Shown one piece after another: positions 24,314-36,402 of a stretch of 64,000 nt of DNA. Under the pieces are notes generated by a model that searched no databases, was not told the DNA's origin, and saw nothing but the letters and a program-made list of their open reading frames with translations. This stretch comes from Suillus spraguei (lineage: Eukaryota > Basidiomycota > Agaricomycetes > Boletales > Suillaceae). The stretch is taken from positions 91,428 through 155,427 of the forward strand of contig JABCPU010000143.1 of the NCBI GenBank assembly GCA_016800925.1, written 5' to 3'. Position 1 is the first letter of the stretch. Each line of letters starts with the position of its first letter. A program made the position numbers and the translations under genes.

Positions 24314-25787
24314 TGTCATATACCGTACATTCAGGTCTAGATCAAATCCAATCCATGGACATCCAGACACCCAACCTACACATATCTGATCCACCCATCC
24401 ACTCCAATCCATATCCATCCGTGTCCATATCCAATCCGTGTCCATATCCAATCCATGTCCATATCCGATCCGTGTCCATATCTGATCCGTGTCCATATCT
24501 GATCCGAGTTCATATCCGAACTATTCCCGCGCACCTGTGCATTACCCCTTTTAGAATATACCTGTGTCTCTGGCTTCTGGGTATCTCTGTGCTTCCAGTT
24601 CTCGGTGATCTCTGCCTCCGTCTTGATAAGTATTTCGTACAAGCTTCATCTCCGAGTTCATAGCCTTATGTCCCGCTGTACTTACTAATGTGTTTCCGTA
24701 TGCTTCAGACATAGCCTCGGACTATCCGTACTTACCCTCCGGCATGCTCCTACAGTATATAAACTTGTAGTACAACTCCTGCAGACCTTAGTCTGATTCA
24801 TTGTTCCTACTTCTGTATATTCCTTTGATTACTCTGTATCCTGTTATCATGTCTATATAACTCCATTCCCGTTCTTGCACTTGGGCTCCGGCCCTTGTAA
24901 GCTTCCAAACTCAGGCCTATGGGATCACTCCCTAGGCCGGAGCTTTGATCCTATGTCCTATAATCTTTTCGGACTTCGTCCATCTCCATCTATCATCTGT
25001 TTCACCTCCGACTCTACCTTTGGTAGTCTTATACTGTCTGTTTCTATTCCGGACCTTGTCCGGAGTAGTCTATACTATCTCTACACCATATCTGGACCTA
25101 CTCCTCTCTAGTAGCCAACACTTCCTCTAAGATCCACAGAGCTATGCTCATCCGATCATCCGATCATCCGCTCCTCTGCTCCTCTGCTCCTCTGCTCCTC
25201 TGCTCCTCTGCTCCTCTGCTCCTCTGCTCCTCTGCTCCTCTGCTCCTCTGCTCCTCTGCTCCTCTGCTCCTCTGCTCCTCTGCTCCTCTGCTCCTCTGCT
25301 CCTCTGCTCCTCTGCTCCTCTGCTCCTCTGCTCCTCTGAGCTCCGGACCTTCGGACCCCTAGTCCTCCGGATCCATCCTATCCTATCCTCTGACATCTAT
25401 GGATCATCTTTCCCCCCGAAGCTCTGCTCCTAACCTGCCCTGGACTTTGTCCAGCGGTCCATCCTTCATCTGTTCTACTTGGAGCTTGCTCCAGTAGTGT
25501 TACCATTACTCCCTACCTTCCGGAAATAGTTCCGGCACATTCCCGCGCTCATCCGGAAGTCCATCGGAGCTCTGTCGAGCTATCCTGCCTTAGAGTTCAT
25601 CCAGACCCTCCATCCGGACTTCACTAGAACTCTCCCTTGGACTTCATCCGAAATTAAGGGCACATACTCGGGTAAGGGGCACAGCGTATGAGCTGAGGCC
25701 AAGCCCCTTTGACTTTACAACCCTCCGGTACAACCCCATGTAAGACCAGGACTTCTTACTAATCTCTGGTTTTGCATGGTCGTAACA
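24314..25787 (+). mobile_element. solo LTR, family F (F1)
   Basis: A 1474-bp LTR starts TGTCATATACCG and ends GGTCGTAACA, with exact duplication AACAG (24309-24313, 25788-25792). It inserted into LTR G. It contains a TATATAAAC promoter word, a run of repeated ATCCGTGTCCATATC-type words (24410-24510) and a 21-copy octamer array. A second copy is F2 at 41480. Confidence 0.9.
25171..25338 (+). repeat. 21-copy tandem octamer CTCCTCTG
   Basis: 168 nt of perfect CTCCTCTG repeats inside LTR F1. The F2 copy of the same LTR has only a few imperfect units at the same place (near 42412-42445), so the array expanded after the copies separated. The open frames through it on both strands are artefacts of the repeat. 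Confidence 0.97.
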
Positions 25788-26095
25788 AACAGTAAGCAGA
25801 CAGAGTACAGAGATAGCTGGAGAGCCGGACTTGTGAATATACAAACAGAGATAATTCTAATGGAGATAGATCAGGAGATAGAGAGGATCATAGGTCCGGA
25901 GATCCAGATATTGGAGAAGGGAAGTGCAGGAGATCTGGGTCCAGATATCTGGACTTCTGAGAAGTCAGATCGGAGATTGTGTCCAGATATGAGTATATGA
26001 CACATGCGAGCACTCACAACAGCAGTTGAAGATCTCTTTGCTGAAGAATCAGATTTGTTCCTCGACGACTTCATACCTGGCTTGCAGTTGAGCAT

Positions 26096-26166
26096 TGTTA
26101 AGACCGTACTCAAAGGGTGAAAGATCCGAAGGGCTTTGGCCTCAGTTCGTGCACTGTGCCCCTTTC
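26096..26166 (-). repeat. fragment of a C-family LTR
   Basis: About 70 nt beginning TGTTAAGACCGTACTC and containing CAGTTCGTGCACTGTGCCCC match the 3' end of C-family LTRs in reverse orientation. The rest is missing. Confidence 0.7.
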
Positions 26167-26379
26167 CTGAGGCTGAGTTTGAAGTTTGCGAGTCAGTTCA
26201 TAGATATTCAAGCACCAAGGAAGCTTCACTAGTCATACAATCTACTGCAATCAAGGTAGTGAGAGGACTCAGAGGAGGGGGTTTACACAGAGCACAATAT
26301 AATTAATGTTTTGAATGTGTCCGAAGGCATGACCTGCCATGGAGTAAATATCAATGTTGCATCAACAATTTGCACAGGG

Positions 26380-27145
26380 GCTAAGACCAGTTAAGATGGA
26401 CCTCTAAGGAAACCATCCATGAGTGGATGTCAAGGTGTGTTCTGATCAAAAAAAATGCTGTCATCAGCAGGTTTTGAACCTACACAGGAAAGAGAAACAG
26501 ATTTTGATTCTGTTGTGGTAACCATCAGGCTAATACTAGTTACAATGAACTGCCAAAGAAACCATCATGGGTGAATATCAAGGTGTATTCCAATAGAAAC
26601 ACCCTTGGTGTTGGCAGGTTTCGAACCTGCACAGTCCAAGAGAAACAGATTTTAACAAACAAAATGTAGCAGCCACCAGGCTAACACCAGCTATGGTGAA
26701 CTTTCAAAGAAACCATCCACAAGTGAACATCAAAGTGTGTTCTGATAGAAAAAACCTCATTGGCAGGTTTTGAACCTGCACAGATCAAGATAAACAGATT
26801 TTCATTCTGTTGCGGCAACCGTCTAGCTAAGACTAGTTACAATGAACTGCTAAAGAAGCCATCCATGAGTGAATGTCAAGGTGTGTTTCAATAGAAAAAA
26901 ACCTTGTCATCGGCAGGTTTCAAACCTGCAGTCAACAGAAACAGATTTTGATTCGGTTCAACCACCTGACTAAGAGCAGTTGATGTGAACTTCTGAAGAA
27001 ACCGTCTATGAATGAATGTCAAAGTGCGTTCTGATAGAAAAAAACTGTAGTTCAGCAGGTTTCGAACCTGCGTATTCCAAGAGAAACAGATTTTGATTAT
27101 GTAGTGGCAACCATACTAGCCAGGCTAAAGTCTTGACGACTCATC
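26380..27145 (-). repeat. tandem array of five tRNA-like units (about 147 bp each)
   Basis: Five diverged units follow each other. Each has on minus a Pol III B-box of the form GGTTCRAAACC, found on plus at about 26470, 26617, 26766, 26916 and 27058 (spacings 147, 149, 150 and 142). Each unit also has a conserved linker with plus-strand words AAGAAACCATCCATGAGTGA and GTGTGTTCTGATAGAAAAAA. Upstream of each B-box is an anticodon-arm-like hairpin (ACAGA, loop ATCAAAA, TCTGT in the clearest copy). This may be a tRNA-derived SINE array or amplified tRNA pseudogenes. Confidence 0.75.
26606..26688 (-). tRNA. tRNA-like sequence, best acceptor stem of the array
   Basis: 83 nt. The 5' end GGTGTTA pairs with the 3' end CAACACC (6 of 7) followed by A as discriminator. 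The A-box-like TAGCCTGGTGG and exact B-box GGTTCGAAACC are present, with T-stem GCAGG/CCTGC. The anticodon arm is decayed in this copy. In the copies around 26480-26540 the loop ATCAAAA would give CAA (Leu), and the long variable region suits a class II tRNA. Probably a pseudogene. Confidence 0.4.
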
Positions 27146-29156
27146 CTAAGTTGAAACCTTATGAGCCCCCCGATTGACACTCCCCAAAAAGATAACATGG
27201 ACAGTAAATTTCGAGTCTGAACGTCTACAAGACAATAAAATTGCCCCGACGAGGGACGAAGACTAAGATAATTCTAATTCACCATCATTAGCAGCAAGTT
27301 CAATGTGATTGACATTACCACTAAATATACAGGGAATTTCTGGAAACACAGAAGGAAATGAGTAGATACTAGAAAACGAGGACAGTGAAACACTGTCACC
27401 ACCTCGAAGGCCAGACATGGAGGATTGGAGACGGGAGTCTCATCTTCCCACAAAATGGTGGTCAAGCAGCAATGAAGTTCATCACAAACATAACATCGAG
27501 ACCTCACGCGACCTCGAACTCGACATCGGTAGTGAGAGCACGGCAATAAATCACTGAGGCTATGGGGATTTCAGCGAAACGCGAACTTGGGCCCAAATGG
27601 CTGAGCGAACGAGCAATCGAAGACGAGAGAAGAATACCATTCAAGGACAAGAGCAACAGACGCAGGAAGATGATCGATTTGAATGATGTCCCAGTGGTCA
27701 AACACGATATAACCCACTCCTTTATGATAGCGGGAATAAATCTACATCACACATCAGCAGAGTGTTCGGAAACCAATGCAAGCACTTACCTTACTAGGAA
27801 GGTTCTGAGAAGTGGAAGCCTTGGAAGTAGAGCACGGTGGTCTGGCTTTCCATAGAGCAGCAGTCTTTGTACGAATCTCTGCTCTCTTCTGAACACAACG
27901 GGGGCAACAAGGGTCAGTACAGATACGGACAGAGTTTGCAAGCCGTCGTGATAATATTGATCGTCGTAATGAGACCATACATGATTGTCATGCTGTCTCA
28001 AAGCCATGTGGGATGCGGCAGAAGGAGAAAAGACAGTGGGGATATACTTCAGGCTAGATAGACTGGTCGAAATGTCTGTTAAGAATTATACCAACTGTCG
28101 ATAGTAGGAATGCGTGCAGGACCAGATGTCAACTCTACGGTGACCCCATTATGATTGAAAACAAAATGTAGCACAATGCAGTCATGCAGAAAAGACGATA
28201 GCACGGAGAAATCTTGACTCATCATTAACATAAATAACAGTAGGAATATCAGTGAAGGGTCCAATGACTTGATAACAACTAAAGGTCGACGATTAAGATC
28301 AACATACGCAGTGAGAAACACAACACCAACTACTGTCATAGCGGGAATGAAGCACTGCGCAGCCTGAGTGAGTCGCATATCCTGGAGGGTAAGGGCTGCT
28401 CAGTGAGCTCAGGGAAGGAATCCGAAGGATAGATTCATTCGCCACTAATGTTGTGATATTAATAGTAATGCTCGCCAGCAGCTGCGGATCTACCTCAGTG
28501 AGCACGGCGCGCAGAGTCGCCGCAGACTGGCGTAGAACTGATTTGTGATTCATGTGACAGGACCATAGCGTGAATAGGTGCATACCAATAAAGTTCGGAA
28601 CAAACATCGGTCGGACTTCAAAATAAGTTGCGGCAAATCGAACCGTAACCTATCGTCCACCATAGACTTTTCTCGAGAAAAATGCTTCAGGAAATTGCGT
28701 GCAAATGCAACAATGTCCGGGATGGTATCCGGGTTGTGTATGCCACTGAGGATTGAGCTTGATAAAAAAACTAGCTAGCAAAGCGCCAAGAAATATTAAA
28801 AAGAGCTATGCAAGGTAAACTGAAAAAAGCTTACCTGCGACAGGAAAAGTTAGCAAGATCCGGGTAAGCTCAAACTAACAACAGGTTAATTCGGAGAGTC
28901 GTTGAAAGTTTGATAAAAGCAATATGGACTGAATCAGACAGATATTGGACAGGGACTGTCAGGCAGCGCCATCGTTACACCTGGCTTCTCTCAACTTTAG
29001 ACGGAGTTCTGCAAAACCCACTCCAACAACACCTCACAATACAGAAATCGTCATCGATCAAAGCATTTACATACGACGTACAAGTACATAACTATAACCA
29101 ATCCTTCAAAAAGACCTAGACGTCTTAGTACGTTAATGATACCAAACGCACTCCAG
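27146..29156. other. no gene recognised
   Basis: Open frames of 60-102 codons occur on minus (27274-27546, 27754-28007, 28079-28607) and plus (27562-27855). Some are hydrophobic, but none has a motif and I could not splice them convincingly. A degraded or unfamiliar gene on minus is possible. Confidence 0.35.
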
Positions 29157-31152
29157 TTAGAATTTCCATCCTCCCGAGAGTCCCATCACGTTATTTGGAT
29201 CCACGTTATCCTTGATAGATTTTAGCTTACCCAAAGCATCACCATATATAGCCTCCAAAGGCGTGTCAGGAGGCACACAATTGGGGTATAGTAGTGCACT
29301 CGAAAAGTTCTGACCAGACTCCGCAATAAACTGATTCATGTCGGCAACACTCTCTGCACCAAGCTGGAATATGGCATCATCATGGTTCGGATTCGTCCAC
29401 CCATATAAGACCTCAATAAACGAGTGCCCCTGTCCTGAATCACGTGCAGAAGGGAAAGCAGACGGCGTCTGGGAGTGACTGTAGATTGATGGCAGAAGAG
29501 GAATGATGTCGTATGAGACAAAAGCTCCGCTTAAGTCCCACACCTTAGAGCCATAAGACTGAATGCTTTAGTGAGTGGTGCCCTGATCAGGTTAAGAGTG
29601 CGACTCACCAGCGTTTGTTCCCCAATCATCTCCAGTATAGGCACCGTGAATTCCGCAAGAGGGACCCAGAACCACGCAAACCTGTCGCCAACTGAGTCAG
29701 TCAAACCAATTGCTAAACATCATATGACGTACCTCAGGTGCTGTATCGGAAGTAGAAGAGAAAGAAGGTTCGAATAACTCCTCGTTTTAATGTCCCGCAC
29801 GGATGGGATTCTCAAAAATTCGTCGAACATGCCATGCGGTGGAGTCGGTGCATTATAAAACACAAGGGTCGCCATCACCGGCTATTGGGAAATCAGTTGC
29901 TCGGATATGGTTCTCACAATCAATCGTAACGCACCGCTCCAACCACGTAGTCAAATGTATTGTACAAGCAGGCTTTGGAATCGTTGACATTCGACACAAA
30001 ATTAGCTATAGCATTATTGACTGCATTCCATTCAAACTTGGCGTACATGGCCAACCCGCCCTGTAATCAATTACCATTAGGATTGTACCAATACAGAAAT
30101 ATGGTGCGTACCCAGACTTGAGACTGGGGAAACGTCTTCAGAGTCACTGTGGTAGCAATTCCCTGCAACACATCAGCATGTGCACGGACATCCGTGAAGC
30201 AACACTATCACGCACAAAATTATTGAATCCTCCCTGAAAAAAAATCACTGACAATGAGATTCCAACTATCTGCGTGTCAAGACACTTACCCGAAGGCCAT
30301 AGAATAGATCTGGATTTGAAGAATTTGTGATATTCGCGACTGTGCCATTAGGCATGACAAGCTCAAACGATACGACATTGTCAAGTGCCAAACCATACTC
30401 ATTGCTGAGACATGAATATCCTAATCGGAAAACAAAATGTTCAATGTCCGATGTTTTTCCACGAGCAGGTGAACCTACCTCCTCCAAGGACGACGCCGCC
30501 GACACCAACATTAGTATCCTTCCCTCCTACAACGACCACGCCGTGCTTTGCAAGTGCGGAGTAGACATCCCCCCAAACCATCCCCATGCCAATAGTCGCT
30601 GTCTGTGCACTCTCATCGTATACGACTTCTGAAAATGAAGTCATAGAAATTTGGACTCCAGTAGTCGATGAGAACCCTGGATTCGCTGAATGACCACCGC
30701 CTTTGACCTTTAACACAGCCACCGTGTGTGACGATCAAAATGCAGGCTAAATAGCTGGTGGACTCACTGCAAATGGGGTCTGGTACTGATCCAATATTTT
30801 GAGCTAGTCTTCGTTAGCAAGCAGAGTTAAACTTTGCATTCTAATAAACTTACAGCGATTCCGATGTCCTGAGCGTTCGCGGGCTCAAATGAACATGCAG
30901 AAAATTCAGTGTTGGTAATAGCCCAATTGTCAATAGTTTTGTGGTATTGAGATGACCCTATGGATTACTTAGTCTCTCTTGCGGTAATGAGGGTTGAATG
31001 CACTCACCACTGTAATGCACGTTGGATGCAGAGGAGACAGAGGCAGCGATCGCCTGGCAGGTCGCCTTATAGTCAGTACTCTCCAGCCATATGGATGTGA
31101 AGAGGCCAATGAGGCCTGAGATGACCGAGAAAGGAGCTTGAAGGAGTGTCAT
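29157..31152 (-). CDS. secreted FAD-linked oxidoreductase with BBE domain, 11 exons
   Basis: This is a berberine-bridge-type flavoenzyme that oxidises small molecules or sugars; the substrate is unknown. Exons are 31152-31008, 30957-30854, 30803-30768, 30707-30479, 30420-30290, 30233-30216, 30162-30112, 30060-29935, 29881-29733, 29681-29609 and 29543-29157. They total 1449 nt, an unbroken 482 aa, normal for the family. The N-terminus is hydrophobic (FSVISGLIGLFTSIWL), a probable signal peptide. The FAD-binding domain includes VKGGGHSANPGFSSTTG, whose His is the usual covalent FAD site, then VVGGKDTNVGVGG and LSNEYGLALDNVVSFELV. The C-terminal BBE domain has FIEVLYGWTNPNHDD and ends SIKDNVDPNNVMGLSGGWKF. 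Exon 6 is only 18 nt (GGFNNF). No pathway neighbours were recognised; the terpene synthase is 25 kb away. Confidence 0.92.
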
Positions 31153-33528
31153 CAGCTTTGAGGAGAGAACAAATAATCAAGCGGTCTTCAACATGACTCT
31201 TTAAATCAGAAAGTCAACAGGTATGAGAAGACCACTGCCAAATATACTACATGTCGTTCCACAACCTCGATTGAGAATAACAAAGGCTCTGTATTAAGCA
31301 TCTATTTGGATCACCGAGTCGGTGAACTATTGCTGTGCTACTTATCTTATCGATGGAGGAGCGAACGGTGAAATGATGCGAGCAGTGGCGGTGCCATAGT
31401 GTTGTCACTGCCCCATTAGAAGAATCAAAACGTGATAAATGGATCAGCAGTCATTTGAGTTGATCAGAACTTGACAGCATGAACCTGAGGCATGATGGCT
31501 AGAGGACGATGAGAGGGTGATCATTGTCGCTGGTTGTCTCTGCCCAACTCCCCAGAGCGCCTGATATATATCCCCCTCAAATTTTGAGATACGAAAAATC
31601 GGTCGGGTAGATTTACTCTTATGTTTATTTAGAGTATTTCTATAAGAGGAATAAGGATTCGAAGGTGATAAAACTTGCGGACACGCACCACTGATCAGCA
31701 AATGTGACTTGGTTCAAAAGCGCTCACAAGGTGCACATGTGCATATGCTTTTTAGTTAGCTCAGGTCAAGTGTTTGTAATGTCCGTTTTTGGTTAAGTTA
31801 GTACAATCACAGTTTGTGACCACTGCAGATGAGTATCAATGCATTGCGCTCACACTTGCACTAATTGTATTTTTTGTTTCATTGCGGCTCAACTGCACCA
31901 TGTCGTCTGTATTATTTTGGATATCAAATCAAGCCCATGTTATCTTCAGAGTGCGCTATCAGTGAAGTCGTAAGCGTTCGTAAGTGTCCGTAACATGAGT
32001 AAGTTAAGCGTTCATTTCAGCGGTTTTAGCATAGGCTAGAATCTCCTACCGTGTGCAATCACGCAATTTATAGGTAGTCGTTTGAGCAGATCAATTGAAC
32101 AATCGCAAGGCAAAACATGCAGTTGCAGCAACTTAAATATAATGAAGGAAAACTAGTATGTAGATGACTTGCATAGGTCAGTAAAGTAAGAATTAGAGCA
32201 CATTTTAAAAAAATCAAGCGCCGAGTGCAGAAAGAGCCATCGGAAGAGTCATTTGACCCTTCTTTGAAACACGAGATGTCCGACCTGCCCCCCACCAATG
32301 ACAAGCAGAGTTACTTATAGGCCACTCTTCTGGTACGTGGTCGTGCACATTGTGCTTCTTGAATCTTTGCCATTTTAGTCCGTTCAACGCTTGGGGTGGT
32401 ACTTAGCGATCGTGACCCACGTAAGCCTGACGCTTACCTATGACGATGACGCACACTATGACGCGCGTACTTGACCTCACCGTTCACAGTACCCGCCGAA
32501 TCCCATACGCTCATCCACGTTGTCTTGCCATCTGATTGCATTGTTAGTGTTGCTATTCAACAGCGACGGCTTTACAGAAACGTTACATGATGATTGAAAG
32601 AGTTGGTACAAATTGAGTTTCCGGCCAGCTTGAAGGTTTTGGCATTGTATCACTGTTGCTCGGATAACATGTCCTCGTTGAAGCGAACACTCATGCTAGT
32701 AATTTATAGATTAGTACCCTGTTATCATTCGGACCTCACTCGGTTCCTGCACAGAAAAAGTCCGAACATCCTCACGGCATTCACAATGAAAAGATCTCAG
32801 ACTCTACTCGACATATTCGCTTCAGTTTAATTTTGCAGCCGAGCGGTCTCAAGATATTTTCAATTCCCCCATACCTCCCTTTCCTTGCTCCTGCGCAACT
32901 TGGGTTTGGATAACACGAAGATGCTGCTCTCGTTGATTTCCCAGCGATGGATGTTGTCTCACTACCAAGAAGGTTCATCGAGTGAGTACGTCCAAGGGCG
33001 CTGAGCGAGCAGCTTTCGGGATGTACATAGTAGGCCCGAAACTGTTCTAGGACGAAAACGGTACGTAAATTATTCGTGCAGTCGGTCGATAAACTGCAGC
33101 GATGTCCCTCCCAGCCACAAATGATCTTGCGTAGCTCATCATGATCAACTGTCTTGATCTTCTGATATCGTTATCCTTCCCTTATTAACGTCTTTTCCTC
33201 GACTTTCATACTGTTCCCATTGCTGTTTTCATTCCTGACATGATGGTTAGTCTTCAGATGTCATGTCATTTGCATCATAGCATGTAGTAATAACATTGAT
33301 GAATACACTATCTTGAACTTGACCTTGAAAACGCGAAGCCCGCGAGTGGCCATAAGATACGGCTACGGTACTACTCCTCTGATGTCTGATCAAAGGGCAT
33401 TAGCAAGTGTGCAGGATGGTACTGGCGTGATTCTTCAGGGCGCTGGTTGGCATCTTGGTGTCCATTGACAGGCCGTGCCGAGTTGTACCACTGAATTTTG
33501 CGTGGTTGTGATATAGACGCGAAGGAAC
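31153..33528. other. intergenic, nothing recognised
   Basis: It includes the presumed promoter of the FAD oxidoreductase. Only short frames without motifs were seen. Confidence 0.45.
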
Positions 33529-33536
33529 TAGAGAAG

Positions 33537-35786
33537 TAGTGCTGCCGAAGTCCGGTTCGGTTAGGTTCATCACCCTATATCTGCGAACCCCGAACTCGAC
33601 CAGTGGTCAGGTTCAAGCAAGATGGGCGAACCCTGGACCGGACGCCTTCGAACGCGTTCGTAAGGGTTCAGTTCAGGTTCAGAACGCGTTCGAACCCTCG
33701 AACCGTTGATTTAATTAGCAAAAAAAATCAAAACGAAAATGACATGTACAATACGAATAGCTACTAGAACTCTTCATTGACATCGACGCGGTTATCATAA
33801 GGAGCGGCGAATTCAGCCTGGGCTGTTGCGGAGATGTGACCTAACTTACTGTACTCGATGCTCAATTGGTTTCCACTCCACTCCGAAAGGGTCAATAGAG
33901 GTCGCGACCATCTCAATGGCAGTATCGTTATTTGATGCGTTATCAGCCGTGAACCACCCGAGCTTCGTGCGGATGTCGTATTTGTTGATGTTCTCGATCA
34001 AAATCTTCCCGATGTTCGCGCCGCTGTGATTGCCGTGAATGGGTGCGAACGCGAGCTGCTCCACCTTGAGTTCCCACTCATGAGGGTTTTCGGCTGGAGA
34101 ATCTATGTAATGCGCTGTAATTGACAGAAAAGGGTGACCAGGAAAAGACGTCCAAGAGTCGAATGTCATGGAAATTTTGCTATCGACACGGCTGAGCTTC
34201 TCTTTCACGCGCTCGACTGCCAGCTTTGCACGTTCGAGTATTTCATCCCAAGTTTTGGTACGGTGGGGAATGTCTCGGTCTGAAAGTGATGGCCGGAGAT
34301 ATTGAAGTAGGCGGCGGAAGGGTCCTTTATCTACAAGTTGAAAGGCCTATAATGTCGTATGAGTGTCTTAAAATATATCAAAAATGAGAGTCGCTCACCT
34401 CATCTTCGGCAACAATGAGTTCGACAATATAATCCATGAGTCCAGCCTTTGTGAATGCAGGAATCTTGGGAGTAAGTGAGGTGTCCAAGGTAGCCTGCGG
34501 CACGTCTGCTTTGCAGTTATGAGGGATTGCACGATCGTGCATCGTGAGACCCCATTGTTCACAGCGGTCCTTGTAGATAGGGTAATGGCACTTGGGATTC
34601 CGTGCAATGTGCGTGCGTCGAGTCGAAATACCCCCCTTAAAAAAGCACTGGTGAAGCGGAACATTGTTAGCCTTGCATACCTCACACCACCACCCATTTT
34701 CACACTCCTGGGTGTGGGGGTTAACACGATCTTTCTCGAAAGTAAAGATCGTGGTCAAATCGGCACTGCGTTCGACCTTCTTGAGGGATTTACGGTCTTC
34801 ACGATCCTGGTCACCAAGCTTCTTCGTCTTTTGGTAAGCTTCCTCATTCTCGTTCTCATCGTCTTCCTCATCATCTGTAAAATCCTCAAGTGGAGGGGCT
34901 TCTTCTTCGGCGTTGTATTCATCACTGTCGTTGTCGTCACGCTCTTCATTCCTGGTGCGCATGAGTGCTTTCTTGGGTGCGGGGGCAGGAGGTCCTACAG
35001 CTGACCGTTTGGCTGGGATACTGCTGGCAGTCTCCCGGATCTTCTCTGTAGGCTTGACAGCGCGGCCTGAACGACGAATGAATGAATTGAGAGTGCCTTT
35101 GGATGGAGGAGGGGGAGGGAGGATGGTAGTGTCATCATCTGGGTCGTGTATCCACTCCATCTCTTCAGCGCTTTTCAATGAACCGTCAGGATGATGGGCT
35201 GGTGCAGACGACTCGAACATAGTTACAGCAGGGAGTGCAAATGTTGAACCTATACCACAAGTGAATATATATATCTCAAACTAAATAAAAAAATGTTGCG
35301 CACCTTCAAGTTCCAAAATGACAATCCATTGCGCAAACTTGGTGGAAAACCCAGGAATCACCACAGTAGTAGGTATATTCTGAATGAAAAAAATTAGAAG
35401 TTAGCAACTTATCAAACATGAGAGATGGTGAACATAGTACCGGTGCTTCGAGTCGTTGCATAGCTGAAAAAAGTACCCTTGTTGCTTGTGCAATGTGGGG
35501 AATGCTACTGTCAAAAGAAGAGAAGGAACAGAAGTTGGTGAGCGCACTACTTAAACTGACAGGAAGCCTCACGAAAAACACGCAGCTGGAATTGTGCACA
35601 TGGTGCAGGTTCGGACCAGTTCGGATGCGTCCGAACCGGTCCGCATTTTTCAGTGACGACATCAAACCCCGAACCTGTTAGGGGGTTCGGTCCAGGAGAG
35701 AGACCAAACCTGTGACCGAACCACTGGTCCAGTCTGGATGGGTTCAGGTTCGAACCATGGTTCGGGACCGGACTGCGGCAGCACTA
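33537..35786 (-). mobile_element. hAT DNA transposon, internally deleted
   Basis: 2250 bp. The ends are inverted repeats: left TAGTGCTGCCGAAGTCCGG, right (inverted) TAGTGCTGCCGCAGTCCGG. The exact 8-bp target duplication TAGAGAAG lies on both sides (33529-33536, 35787-35794), the hAT hallmark. Subterminal regions (33556-33715, 35600-35770) are packed with GGTTCG/CGAACC words, probably transposase-binding sites. The single gene inside lacks the C-terminal half of a hAT transposase, so this copy could move only if another element supplied the enzyme. Confidence 0.93.
33850..35220 (-). pseudogene. hAT transposase, N-terminal half
   Basis: Exon 1 is 35220-34399 and exon 2 is 34346-33850, joined by a GTGAGC...TTATAG intron. 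The start MFESSAPAHH is the first Met of a long frame. A proline-rich and very acidic region follows (LEDFTDDEEDDENENEE), then a BED-type zinc finger with Cys pair WWCEVC and a later His. The RNase H-like start then appears: ISMTFDSWTSFPGHPFLS and GWFTADNASNNDTAIEM. The protein stops near EHRVQ; the catalytic Glu and the hAT dimerisation region are missing. A short frame ending VDVNEEF downstream may be the residual C-terminus after an internal deletion. At least the DNA-binding part could still be made. Confidence 0.85.
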
Positions 35787-35794
35787 TAGAGAAG

Positions 35795-36271
35795 AACCCT
35801 TCGACAGCAGTGAAAGCTACAAGCGCTTAAGTGTCAATGAGAAGTGAGTAAGTCTCGAAGTGTGTTCTCCGTTGTGATTTGGAAGCCGTAGAAGTACCGG
35901 ACCTCCGCAGCCTCTCGGAGAACACTCAACGAGATTTTCATTAACAATGCTGTCGGGCTGCTCGATAGTGGCTGCGACAATAAACTGAAGCGAACATGTC
36001 GAGCAGAACTGGGGTCTTTTCGTTGTGAATGTCGTGAAGGTATTGTTGAGTTATCCGCAAGTCTCAGACACGTCGTCGAAGTACGATCTAACTCGATTGT
36101 ACAGGGAACCTGCTAACAAACGCGTAGCGTACACAAAAACTAGCTACTGTATTCATCCACAAGGTTTAAGCCACTGTTTTGGCTCCTTCCGAGTCGAGCT
36201 CGTCACTAAATATACCAACAGGTATTCGGATTTTTGCTGTGCAGGGTTTGGAGAAACTCGGAGGACATCTC
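35795..36271. other. spacer between hAT and KDZ elements
   Basis: No gene recognised. The sequence ends at the left inverted repeat of the KDZ element. Confidence 0.45.
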
Positions 36272-36402
36272 GATCCTGGAATATCCGGGACATCCGAGAC
36301 ATCTGAGACATCCGAGCCACCATAATTCATAATGCAAATCTCATGGTCACAGCATGCCACGTGACCCACATGATGTGCAAATCATTGGTCATCTGCAGCT
36401 GA

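Larger units (their letters stand above)
15569..26002 (-). mobile_element. LTR G, related to families C and F, outermost layer of the nest
   Basis: Three pieces (15569-15736, 23959-24313, 25793-26002) read together on minus as one LTR, starting TGTCATATAC and ending in TTAACA. Exact duplication CATGC flanks the whole block (15564-15568, 26003-26007). Solo LTR D1 (with B1 inside) and solo LTR F1 inserted into it later. Without insertions it is about 730 bp. It shares the GGGGCACAG...GAGCTGAGGCC segment with C and F. Confidence 0.8.

Noticed and set aside
25144..25396. Repetitive array that could suggest CRISPR or a repeat protein
   Set aside because: It is a perfect 8-bp microsatellite without spacers, inside an LTR; frames on both strands are artefacts.
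27274..28607. Possible multi-exon membrane protein on minus
   Set aside because: No splice combination gave a continuous frame with a known motif; left as unassigned.
2155..31152. Terpene synthase and FAD oxidoreductase as one biosynthetic cluster
   Set aside because: They are 25 kb apart, separated by transposons, with no other pathway gene recognised.
34519..35004. 161-codon hydrophobic frame on plus
   Set aside because: Antisense shadow of the acidic hAT transposase exon.
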